Source: Candidatus Acetothermia bacterium JdFR-47
Lineage (GTDB): Bacteria; Bipolaricaulota; Bipolaricaulia; Bipolaricaulales; Bipolaricaulaceae
Direction of reading: 5' to 3'
Assembly (NCBI GenBank): GCA_002011415.1
Contig: MTNI01000129.1
Span: 1 to 5,626 of the forward strand
Length of the DNA: 5,626 bases
Shown here piece by piece: positions 1 through 5,626 of the stretch (positions are counted from its first letter, which is position 1; every line of letters begins with the position of its first letter). Made by a program: the position numbers and the translations under genes. The notes under the pieces were generated by a model. That model did not search any database. It was not told the DNA's origin and was given only the letters and a program-made list of their open reading frames with translations.

Positions 1-482
1 AAATCGGGGAAGCGAAGGGAGTTCCCTTCCTCCAGGGCATCCTGAACCCGGGGGAGCCCATGGCCACCCCCATCATCCGGGCCCTGAAGCGGCACTTGCC
101 CAACCAAGGCCTGGTAATCCTCGACGCCCCGCCCGGGACCGCCTGTCCAGTGATTGAGACCCTAAAGGGAGTGGACTACGCCCTGCTCGTGACCGAGCCC
201 ACCCCATTTGGCCTACACGACCTCAAGCTCGCCGTGGGGGTGGCCAAGGAGCTCGGCCTCCCCGCCGGGGTCGTTGTCAGCAAGGACGGAATCGGGACGG
301 ATGAGGTGGACCGTTATCTTGAAGAGGAAGGGCTCCCCGTACTTCTCCGCATCCCCATGGACCGGAGGATCGCCGAGAGCTACGCCCGCGGGACCCCTCT
401 GGTGGAGGCGTTCCCGGAGTGGGAAGAGAGGTTCGCCGAGCTCGCCGAGACGATCGCCGCCCGAGTGGAGGTGGCAAAATGA
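1..482 (+). CDS. MinD-superfamily P-loop ATPase, ferredoxin-containing type (5'-truncated by window edge)
   Basis: This is the 3' part of a nucleotide-binding protein of the MinD/Mrp superfamily. The open frame enters from the left edge (first full codon at 3) and ends at TGA 480-482, giving about 159 visible residues. The ATG at 60 is internal, because homologous sequence (GVPFLQGILNPGEPMA) continues upstream in frame. Visible family marks are LDAPPGTACPVI (the Walker B/switch II region), LLVTEPTPFGLHDLKLAV, and a C-terminal stretch reading IPMDRRIAESYARG. Together these match the ferredoxin-containing MinD subfamily that usually occurs as tandem pairs. The Walker A loop and any [4Fe-4S] motifs would lie left of the window, so their presence is inferred. 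It is a paralogue of the next gene, whose start codon overlaps its stop (ATGA). Such ATPases are thought to act in Fe-S or metal-cofactor assembly, not in cell division. Confidence 0.88.
   Translation, partial: IGEAKGVPFLQGILNPGEPMATPIIRALKRHLPNQGLVILDAPPGTACPVIETLKGVDYALLVTEPTPFGLHDLKLAVGVAKELGLPAGVVVSKDGIGTDEVDRYLEEEGLPVLLRIPMDRRIAESYARGTPLVEAFPEWEERFAELAETIAARVEVAK
467..474 (+). promoter_or_regulatory. Shine-Dalgarno site for the second MinD-type ATPase
   Basis: GGAGGTGG lies inside the last codons of the upstream ATPase gene. The GGAGG core ends 7 bases before ATG 479. This strong site fixes the start at 479 rather than the in-frame ATG at 419, and together with the ATGA overlap suggests translational coupling. 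Confidence 0.75.
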
Positions 483-1351
483 CTGAACTCGTCGTGATCT
501 CAGGAAAAGGAGGCACCGGGAAGACCACCGTGGTAGGGGCGATCGCCGCCCTGGCGCGCGACAAGGTCGTCGCCGACTGTGACGTGGACGCGGCCGACCT
601 CCACCTCCTCCTCCGGCCCAAGGTCGAGAAGACCATCGTCTACGAGGGCTCCGAGCTCGCCGAGATCGACGCGGGGTTGTGCACCGGCTGCGGGGAGTGC
701 CGCAAGGCCTGCCGGTTCGACGCCGTCCTCGAGGAGGGCGGAAAGTTCCGGGTGGACCCCCTGTCCTGCGAGGGCTGTGGGGCCTGCGTCCACGCCTGTC
801 CGGTGGGAGCGATAGAGCTCCGCCCCCGGCTCTCCGGCTGGATCCACGTCTCCAGGACCCCCTACGGGACCCTGGTCCATGGGGAGCTCCGCCCCGGGGA
901 GGAGACATCCGGGAAGCTGGTCACCCAAGTGAAGATGCGGGCCCGTGAGCTCGCCCGCCTGGAGGGAGCGAAGACGCTCCTCGTGGACGGGGCCCCCGGG
1001 ATCGGCTGTCCGGTAATCGCCTCCCTCTCCGGAGCGCACGTCGCCCTGGTGGTGACCGAGCCCTCCCTCTCGGCCCTGCACGACCTCGAGCGGGTGGTGG
1101 AGGTGGCCCGGCACTTCCGGACCAAGATTTACCTCGCCATCAACAAGGCCGACCTCAGCCCCGAGCTCACCACGCGGATAGAAGGCTACGCGGAAAAGGA
1201 GGACCTACCGGTACTAGGCCGCATCCCCTATGATGAGGGGGTGGTCAGGGCCCAGGTCGCGGGGCGGCCCGCGGTGGAGGACGGGAATTCCCCTGCGGCC
1301 CGAGGCCTGCGCGCGCTATGGGAGAAACTCGCGGAAAAGCTCAGCCTTTGA
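479..1351 (+). CDS. MinD-superfamily P-loop ATPase with inserted two-cluster ferredoxin domain
   Basis: This complete 290-residue protein is the full-length partner of the truncated gene to its left. It begins with the deviant Walker A loop SGKGGTGKTT (residues 8-17), followed by DCDVDAADLHLLL. A bacterial ferredoxin insert comes next: C68-x2-C71-x2-C74-x3-C78 and C97-x2-C100-x2-C103-x3-C107-P, predicted to bind two [4Fe-4S] clusters. The ATPase fold then resumes with LLVDGAPGIGCPVI (about 167-180), VVTEPSLSALHDL and RIPYDEGVVRAQVAGRPAV. Family members occur in pairs in anaerobes, including the Desulfovibrio ORP operon, and are thought to couple ATP hydrolysis to Fe-S or metal-cluster handling; the exact reaction is unproven. 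ATG 479 is chosen for its strong ribosome site and because the P-loop starts within ten residues, as usual. The first cluster motif has Arg, not the common Pro, after its fourth cysteine. The protein should be cytosolic. Confidence 0.93.
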   Translation: MTELVVISGKGGTGKTTVVGAIAALARDKVVADCDVDAADLHLLLRPKVEKTIVYEGSELAEIDAGLCTGCGECRKACRFDAVLEEGGKFRVDPLSCEGCGACVHACPVGAIELRPRLSGWIHVSRTPYGTLVHGELRPGEETSGKLVTQVKMRARELARLEGAKTLLVDGAPGIGCPVIASLSGAHVALVVTEPSLSALHDLERVVEVARHFRTKIYLAINKADLSPELTTRIEGYAEKEDLPVLGRIPYDEGVVRAQVAGRPAVEDGNSPAARGLRALWEKLAEKLSL

Positions 1352-2085
1352 TCGCTACGGCACTTCTTTCGGCGGTGGAGGAGAAGCTCTCCCCGCTGCG
1401 GGTCGAGCGGGTGGTGATCGGGATCGCCTACACGGCCGTGCTGCTCTCGGACGGGCGATTGGGCCTGGCCGCCACCCTTCGCGAGGGGCGAGGCTGTACT
1501 GTCCACCCCTCGGCGGGAAGCTTGGCCGGCCGGCCGGCCTGGGAGCTCGCGCAGGGGCTCACAAGTGCGGATCCCCTGACCTCCGCCCTGGGCCTCGCGA
1601 CTGTAAACGCGGTGCTCGGGGAAGAAGCGGTCCCCTCCCCTGATCCCTTGGCGGCCCTGGAGGTGGACGAGGACGACGTAGTGGGGATGGTGGGCTACAT
1701 CGGCCCCCTGATCGAACCCCTGAGGCAGGAGGCGAAGGAGCTCCTCGTCTTCGAGCGTGACCTCTCCCGCCCCGGGGTGCTCCCGGACTGGGCGGTGGAA
1801 CTCGAGCTGCCCCGCTGCGACGTGGTGCTGCTTTCCGGCACCACGTTCGTCAACAAGACGGTGGACCGGCTGCTCGCGCTCTCCCGGGGGCGGGTGGCGG
1901 TGATCGGTCCCTCCACCCCCCTGTGGCCCGGGCTTCTCTCGCGAGGGATCGACTTCCTGTTCGGGGCCTGGGCACGCGAACCCGAGCGGGTGATTCAGGC
2001 CGTGGCCGAGGGCGGCGGCACCCGGGCCCTGTACAAAAGTGGCCTTGAGAAAGTGGCCCTGGGAAGGCGGGATGTGGATCACTAG
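1318..2085 (+). CDS. DUF4213/DUF364 family protein (putative heavy-metal chelation)
   Basis: A 255-residue protein with the two-part architecture of this family. The N-terminal DUF4213 part (about 10-105) has an enolase-N-terminal-like fold and shows VVIGIAYTAVLL, DGRLGLAATL and GLATVNAVL. The C-terminal DUF364 Rossmann-like part (about 120-240) shows VGMVGYIGPLI, FERD, LPRCDVVLLSGTTFVNKT and VIGPSTPLWPGLLSRGID. Family members have solved structures but no established reaction; a role in metal or cofactor binding is only proposed. No cysteine or histidine cluster stands out, so direct metal chelation is not obvious from this sequence. The ATG overlaps the upstream ATPase gene by 34 bases and has only a weak GAGG 12 bases upstream. 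TTG 1348, which overlaps the upstream TGA, and GTG 1375 are alternatives. Its place between Fe-S ATPases and an Fe-S type regulator supports a metal-related role by context. Confidence 0.85.
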   Translation: MGETRGKAQPLIATALLSAVEEKLSPLRVERVVIGIAYTAVLLSDGRLGLAATLREGRGCTVHPSAGSLAGRPAWELAQGLTSADPLTSALGLATVNAVLGEEAVPSPDPLAALEVDEDDVVGMVGYIGPLIEPLRQEAKELLVFERDLSRPGVLPDWAVELELPRCDVVLLSGTTFVNKTVDRLLALSRGRVAVIGPSTPLWPGLLSRGIDFLFGAWAREPERVIQAVAEGGGTRALYKSGLEKVALGRRDVDH

Positions 2086-2467
2086 GGAAAGCGGCCTGGG
2101 GCTCTTGGCGCTGGTGGAGATCGCCCGGCACGGGCGGTGCACCGCGGAGGAGATCGCGGAACGCTACGGCCTCTCTGCCCCGTTCCTCCGCCAGATCATG
2201 GGCCACGCCCGCCGGGCCGGACTGGTGTTAAGCAGTCCCGGCCGGAGCGGAGGCTACACCCTGGCACGCCCGGCCGCGAACATCACCTTGGAGGAGGCCC
2301 TGGCCTCCTTCGGCGAGCGTCTCGCCCCAGTCGCCTGCCTGGCAGGGATCCCCTGCTCTCAGCAGGACACCTGTCCCACCCGACCCCTGTGGGAAAGGCT
2401 AGAGGAAAGGATCGAGGAATGGCTAAGGGAAGTAACTTTGGAGGACCTGGCGAAGGGAAGGCTGTGA
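2072..2467 (+). CDS. Rrf2-family transcriptional regulator with IscR-like cysteine motif
   Basis: A 131-residue DNA-binding protein, close to the usual Rrf2 length. The N-terminal winged helix-turn-helix covers about residues 1-75: ESGLGLLALVEIAR, then AEEIAERYGLSAPFLRQIM (recognition helix), then the wing GRSGGYTLARP, followed by the typical NITLEEAL. The cluster-binding loop has C89-x5-C95-x5-C101, the same spacing as the three [2Fe-2S] cysteines of IscR, followed by PTRPLW. IscR's fourth ligand, a histidine three residues after the last cysteine, is Arg104 here. A cluster is therefore plausible but with different ligation or stability. ATG 2072 is preferred over GTG 2039 because it gives the canonical short N-terminus and has GGAAGG four bases upstream; it overlaps the DUF364 gene by 14 bases. 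It probably regulates this operon in response to Fe-S or redox status, but the operon promoter is outside the window. Confidence 0.92.
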   Translation: MWITRESGLGLLALVEIARHGRCTAEEIAERYGLSAPFLRQIMGHARRAGLVLSSPGRSGGYTLARPAANITLEEALASFGERLAPVACLAGIPCSQQDTCPTRPLWERLEERIEEWLREVTLEDLAKGRL

Positions 2468-3231
2468 AACGGGCAAAACATGTGCTCATGGTGCTCTCGG
2501 GAAAAGGGGGTGTGGGTAAGACCACGGTGGCGGTGAATGTGGCCGCTGCCCTGGCCCGCTCCCTCAAGGTGGGGCTCCTCGACGCCGATCTCCACGGTCC
2601 CAACGTGCCCAAAATGCTGGGGATCGAGCGGGCCACCATGCCCGTCAAAGATGGGAAAATCTACCCCGTTCCCACGGCCCAAAACCTGGCGGTGGTGTCG
2701 ATCGCCTTCGGGCTCCCCTCGGCCGACTCCCCGCTCATCTGGCGTGGCCCCCTGAAGATGAAGGCCATCCGCCAGTTCATCGAGGACGTGGAGTGGGGCG
2801 ACCTAGACCTCCTGGTGGTGGACCTCCCCCCGGGGACCGGTGATGAGCCCCTGTCAGTGGCCCAGGTGGTGGGGGAGGTGGACGCGGCGTTGGTGGTGAC
2901 AACGCCCCAGGCCGTGGCCCTGCTCGACGCCCGCAAGGCGGTGAACTTCTCCCGCAAGGTGGGGGTAAAGCGGATCGGGGTGGTGGAGAACATGGCCACC
3001 TTAACCTGCCCTCACTGCGGAAAGGAGATCGACCTATTCGGTAAGGGCGGTGCCGAGAAGATGGCAGAGGAGCTGGGCATCGCGTTCCTGGGCAGGCTCC
3101 CGCTCTTCCCCGAGGTGGTACGGGGGGGAGACTCTGGCCGGCCAGCGGTAGAAGGCAACTCCCAGGCCCGGGAGGCGTTCCTGGACATCGCCCTCAGGGC
3201 ATGGGACTTCGTGTCCGGCCAAGCCCCATAG
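2419..3231 (+). CDS. mrp: Mrp/NBP35-type Fe-S cluster carrier ATPase
   Basis: A 270-residue cytosolic P-loop ATPase that by family binds, carries and hands over [4Fe-4S] clusters to apoproteins (the Mrp/ApbC/NBP35 role). Visible marks are the Walker A loop VLSGKGGVGKTT; DADLHGPNVPKMLG; VDLPPGTGDEPLSVAQ; GVVENMATLTCPHCGKEID with the cluster-binding pair C197-x2-C200; LFGKGGAEKMAEELGI; and PLFPEVVRGGDSGRP. There is no N-terminal MIP18/DUF59 domain, unlike E. coli-type ApbC, so it is the short form common in anaerobes and archaea. The ATG at 2419 overlaps the regulator gene by 49 bases and has an AAAGG eight bases upstream. GTG 2464, overlapping the regulator stop as GTGA with AAGG seven bases upstream, is a credible alternative giving 255 residues. 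It is the last gene of the plus-strand block, which suits a carrier working with the paired MinD-type ATPases. Confidence 0.93.
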   Translation: MAKGSNFGGPGEGKAVKRAKHVLMVLSGKGGVGKTTVAVNVAAALARSLKVGLLDADLHGPNVPKMLGIERATMPVKDGKIYPVPTAQNLAVVSIAFGLPSADSPLIWRGPLKMKAIRQFIEDVEWGDLDLLVVDLPPGTGDEPLSVAQVVGEVDAALVVTTPQAVALLDARKAVNFSRKVGVKRIGVVENMATLTCPHCGKEIDLFGKGGAEKMAEELGIAFLGRLPLFPEVVRGGDSGRPAVEGNSQAREAFLDIALRAWDFVSGQAP

Positions 3232-3267
3232 GCTTCACACCCCGCCTTCAAGCCAAGCCACGTCCTG

Positions 3268-3292
3268 CCAGCTGGAAGCCTGGCTTCCCTGG
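3268..3292. terminator. Hairpin between convergent genes, possible bidirectional terminator
   Basis: The 107-base gap between the two converging stop codons holds an inverted repeat. CCAG (3268-3271) pairs with CTGG (3289-3292), and GGAAG (3274-3278) pairs with CTTCC (3284-3288). There is a two-base bulge at 3272-3273 and a five-base loop. The stem reads equally well on both strands. No T-run follows on either side, so it does not look like a classic intrinsic terminator, and the call rests mainly on its position. I see no gene, promoter or RNA in the rest of 3232-3338. Confidence 0.35.
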
Positions 3293-3338
3293 AACCCCGA
3301 TGGTAGGTCTCAAGATCTGTACGCCGGCAACAAGGGGC

Positions 3339-4154
3339 TCACGTTTCACTAATGGAAATCGGCTCGAGATCGTCTGATCGCACTGGAGACAGGGGGAGAA
3401 CCTGGATGAAACCCCGGGGGTGGCGGCGGACCTCTGCCTCCACGCCGTAGACCTGCCGGAGCCGGTCCGGGGTCAGCACCTCCCCCGGCGTTCCCAGGGC
3501 GTGCAGCTGTCCCTGGGAAAGGAGGAGCAGTCGGTCGCAGAAGCGGGCCGCGAGGTTGAGGTCGTGGGAGGAAAGCACGGTGACCAGCTTTCGTTTTTTA
3601 GTCAGGTGTCGCACAAGCTCGAGCACCTCGAGCTGATGGCCGATATCCAGATGTGCGGTGGGCTCATCGAGAAGGAATACCTCGGGCTCCTGGGCCAAGG
3701 CCCGGGCGAGCAGGACCCGCTGCCGCTCGCCTCCGGAGAGTTCAGTGACCAAACGCTCGGCCAAGTCCAGGGTATCCGTGAGGCGTAGTGCCTCTTCCAC
3801 CGCTACCAGGTCTCGGGCCTTTTCTCCGGAAAGAGGCCCCTCGTGAGGGTAACGTCCCATCAGGACGAACTCCCACACGGTGAAGGGGAAAGACGTTCCC
3901 GGGTCCTGCGGCACCGCGCCTATGCGCCTCGCGACATCCCTTCGGCTCAAACTTCGGATGTCATCCCCGTCGATGAGGACGGTGCCCACCCGAGGAGAAA
4001 GCGTCCGGTTGAGGCACCGAAGCAGCGTGGTTTTCCCTGAGCCATTGGGGCCGATGACTCCCAGGACCTCCCCGCCGGTCGCCGTGAAGGTGATGTCCTC
4101 AAGGACCGGGACACTGTCGTAGCTGAAGCGGATGCCCTTTACCTCAAAGCGCAT
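3339..4154 (-). CDS. FecE/BtuD-type ABC transporter ATP-binding protein (metal-chelate or cobalamin import)
   Basis: A 271-residue ATPase that powers a FecCD/BtuC-type importer on the inner face of the membrane. All ABC motifs are intact: Walker [10 protein letters not shown] (35-43), Q-loop Q83, the subfamily-typical VLMGRYPH (97-104), signature LSGGERQ (139-145), Walker B VFLLDEPT (159-166), D-loop HLD (168-170) and switch His197 in SSHDLN. The TAHLDIGHQ sequence is characteristic of the iron-siderophore/haem/B12 importer branch. The substrate cannot be decided from the ATPase. ATG 4154 has GAGGAGG four bases upstream and would overlap the intact permease stop by 11 bases, supporting separate, coupled translation. 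In this sequence the permease frame runs into this gene without a stop because of an upstream frameshift, so an automatic caller may report one long fused protein; I regard that as an artefact or mutation. Confidence 0.93.
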   Translation of the reverse strand: MRFEVKGIRFSYDSVPVLEDITFTATGGEVLGVIGPNGSGKTTLLRCLNRTLSPRVGTVLIDGDDIRSLSRRDVARRIGAVPQDPGTSFPFTVWEFVLMGRYPHEGPLSGEKARDLVAVEEALRLTDTLDLAERLVTELSGGERQRVLLARALAQEPEVFLLDEPTAHLDIGHQLEVLELVRHLTKKRKLVTVLSSHDLNLAARFCDRLLLLSQGQLHALGTPGEVLTPDRLRQVYGVEAEVRRHPRGFIQVLPLSPVRSDDLEPISISET

Positions 4155-5192
4155 CTGGCCTCCTCGCCACCCGCCGCCGCAAAAGCCACAGGAAGAAGGG
4201 CGCGCCCAAGACAGCGGTGATGATCCCCACGGGAAGCTCCGAGGGGGCGATGACCGAGCGGGCCAAGGTGTCCGTGCCCAGAAGAGGATCGCCCCGGCTA
4301 AGGCCGAGGCGGGAAGCAGCAACCGATGCCCAGGCCCCAAGAGGACCCGCATGAGGTGGGGCACGATGAGCCCTACAAAACCGATGACCCCGCTCACGCA
4401 GACCGCCGCTGCGGTGACCAGTGATACCAGGGCCAAAAGGAGCGCCTTGACCCGCCCCGCCTCCACCCCCAGTGCCCGGGCCTGCTCGTCCCCGAGGAGC
4501 AGGAGGTCGAGCTCCCGGGAGAAAAATAGCACCCCGGCCATCCCGCCCAGGATGAGGGGGGATGAGATGAGCACGTCATGCCAGTCGCTCGCCCAAAGCC
4601 CACCCATCAGCCAGAAAACGATGTCGGCCATCTTCTCCCCGGCGAGGTAAAGCATGAGGGAAACCAGCGCCGAGAAGAAGGCCCCCACCGCAAGGCCCGA
4701 AAGAAGCAGGGTCTCCATCCGCGCCTCCCTCCGTCCTCCGGCGAGGTACCAGACCAAAAAGACGGTGCTCACAGCGAAAAGAAAGGCCATGGCGGGGAGG
4801 GCATAGCCGGGAAGGCCCAACACGATCGCCAGCGCAGCCCCGAAGGCGGCCCCGGAGGCAAGGCCCAAGGTATAAGGGCTGGCCATCGGGTTGCGGAAGA
4901 GGCCCTGCATGACGCAGCCGGAGAGGGAAAGCGCGCCCCCAACCAGCATCCCCAGGACGACCCGGGGCCAGCGCACGCTGAGCACGATCGCTTCGTAGGA
5001 GGGAGGCCACCCCTTGGCGATCCCCGGCCAAAGCCGGCTAAAGGTGATGCGAAGCACCGTCCCGGCCGGGATGGGCACCGCCCCCATCCGGATGGCTATC
5101 CCCACGGTGAGGAGGAGGCCGCCGAAAAGGAGGGCCAGCGCCACGAGGCGGCGCACCCGATGCGCAGCGTAGAGCTTGACGACCTCGTTCAC
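4144..5192 (-). CDS. FecCD/BtuC-type ABC transporter permease, interrupted by a single-base frameshift
   Basis: This membrane subunit forms the translocation path of a metal-chelate or cobalamin importer. From GTG 5192, residues 1-304 follow the FecCD pattern: a first hydrophobic segment near 16-35, [19 protein letters not shown] (74-92), NPMASP (101-106) and [12 protein letters not shown] (271-282), with many hydrophobic helices. After AGAILF (near 4281) the frame turns into a Pro/Ser/Trp/Gly-rich string. The expected tail instead appears in another frame: [32 protein letters not shown], ending at TGA 4144-4146. Restoring one base gives about 349 residues, the normal family length. GTG 5192 is preferred over ATG 5267: it lies two bases after the radical SAM stop with GGGTGG seven bases upstream, while 5267 would overlap that gene by 73 bases. 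If the frameshift is real, the last helix is lost and the product extends into the ATPase frame. Confidence 0.87.
4159..4165 (-). promoter_or_regulatory. Shine-Dalgarno site for the ABC ATPase gene
   Basis: On the minus strand this reads GAGGAGG, four bases before the ATG at 4154. A strong ribosome site within the end of the permease gene shows that the ATPase has its own start, which argues against the permease-ATPase fusion being the native arrangement. Confidence 0.7.
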
Positions 5193-5194
5193 AG

Positions 5195-5626
5195 CTAAGC
5201 CACCCGCACGCTCTGGTAGCGCACGTCCCTCTCCGGAAGGCGGTGGAGATCCTCGAGGCTTAGGCAAGAGAAGGTGACGTGGGCCAGGTACCGCCGGGCC
5301 GTGGTGGCGGCTTCCTCCACCTCCTCCCTGGTTGGCCCCCGCCAGGGCGTCCCCGGCACCGGGACGTAACCGGTGATGTGGAAGGGGATCTCGGGGTCCA
5401 CCGAGGCGACAAAGCGAGCGATACGCTCGATCTCCGCGATGTCCACGTAATCCGGGATGAAAACGGTGCTTGCGTCGAGGGCGATGCCCCGCTCGTACAT
5501 TTTCCGGAAGTTGGCGAGCACCGCTTCGTTCGAGACCCCGGTGTAGTCCCGATGCAGCCTGTCATCCAGGGCCTTTATGCTCACGGAGACGGCGTCGATG
5601 TGGGGCGGGGGCATGCGGGAGCCGTT
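5195..5626 (-). CDS. PflA-like radical SAM protein, C-terminal part (5' end outside window)
   Basis: The frame is open to the right edge (first visible codons read N-G-S-R) and stops at TAG 5197-5195, giving 143 visible residues. The ATG at 5614 is probably internal, since an Asn-Gly in this position matches the TNG strand motif of radical SAM barrels. The following sequence, SVSIKALDDRLHRDYTG with SNEAVLANF, then VFIPDYVD, HITGYVPVPGTPW and PTREEVEEAA, matches the C-terminal barrel half of pyruvate-formate-lyase activating-enzyme-like radical SAM proteins. The CxxxCxxC [4Fe-4S]/SAM motif would lie upstream and is not seen. The substrate is unknown; activation of a glycyl-radical enzyme is only one option in this broad family. 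Its stop is two bases before the permease start, so it is probably co-transcribed with the importer. Confidence 0.82.
   Translation of the reverse strand, partial: NGSRMPPPHIDAVSVSIKALDDRLHRDYTGVSNEAVLANFRKMYERGIALDASTVFIPDYVDIAEIERIARFVASVDPEIPFHITGYVPVPGTPWRGPTREEVEEAATTARRYLAHVTFSCLSLEDLHRLPERDVRYQSVRVA

Noticed and set aside
213..908. Minus-strand open frame of 231 codons rich in Arg, Gly and Pro
   Set aside because: The composition is typical of an antisense shadow, and it lies opposite two genuine MinD-type ATPase genes.
479..1351. Cell-division protein MinD
   Set aside because: The inserted ferredoxin cysteines, the lack of a membrane-targeting tail, the tandem paralogue and the absence of minC/minE neighbours point to the Fe-S ATPase subfamily.
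1524..1539. Perfect fourfold GGCC tandem, self-complementary over 16 bases
   Set aside because: It lies inside the DUF364 coding frame, encodes ordinary residues (AGRPA) and is likely by chance in GC-rich DNA.
1228..2142. Long minus-strand open frame (304 codons) opposite the DUF364 gene
   Set aside because: It has no recognisable motifs and low-complexity composition, and it lies opposite a gene with clear family motifs. Long antisense frames are expected in GC-rich DNA.
3232..3338. Small RNA, tRNA or hidden small gene in the convergent gap
   Set aside because: I find no cloverleaf, no start codon with a ribosome site and no promoter-like pair. Only the hairpin stands out.
4270..4290. Programmed ribosomal frameshifting in the permease gene
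   Set aside because: There is no X XXY YYZ-type slippery heptamer at the break, and FecCD permeases are not known to use recoding. A plain indel explains it better.
4578..5198. Plus-strand open frame of 206 codons opposite the permease
   Set aside because: It is hydrophilic and low in complexity, and lies opposite a permease with conserved FecCD motifs on the other strand.

Overview
The window is GC-rich bacterial (possibly archaeal) DNA, almost fully coding. It holds two tightly packed, converging gene blocks and no mobile elements, RNA genes or CRISPR. The gene content (ferredoxin-type MinD-superfamily ATPases, an Mrp-type Fe-S carrier, an IscR-like Rrf2 regulator, a radical SAM enzyme) points to an anaerobe rich in iron-sulfur proteins. 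A thermophilic anaerobe or an uncultured candidate phylum fits, but I cannot name a lineage from sequence alone.

Plus strand, 1-3231: five genes in one run, each overlapping the next by 4-49 bases. They are (1) the 3' end of a MinD-superfamily P-loop ATPase; (2) a second, complete MinD-superfamily ATPase with two inserted [4Fe-4S] ferredoxin motifs; (3) a DUF4213/DUF364 protein of the putative heavy-metal-chelation family; (4) an Rrf2-family regulator with an IscR-like three-cysteine motif; (5) an Mrp/NBP35-type Fe-S carrier ATPase. Paired MinD/ferredoxin ATPases plus Mrp recall the orange protein (ORP) operon of Desulfovibrio and NifX-type clusters. Any orp/nifX-like gene and the promoter would lie left of the window.

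Positions 3232-3338 are a short convergent intergenic region. It holds a bulged 9-bp hairpin without a T-tract and nothing else I can support.

Minus strand, 5626-3339: the 3' part of a PflA-like radical SAM gene, then a FecCD/BtuC-type permease, then a FecE/BtuD-type ATPase. Together the last two form a type II metal-chelate or cobalamin importer; the substrate-binding protein is not in the window. The permease gene carries a clear single-base frameshift near 4280. As the sequence stands, this fuses the permease frame to the ATPase frame.

The combined picture (inference) is a metal-handling neighbourhood: uptake of a chelated metal on one side, and Fe-S or heterometal cluster assembly with a cluster-sensing regulator on the other. 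Both promoters lie outside the window, so shared regulation cannot be tested here.
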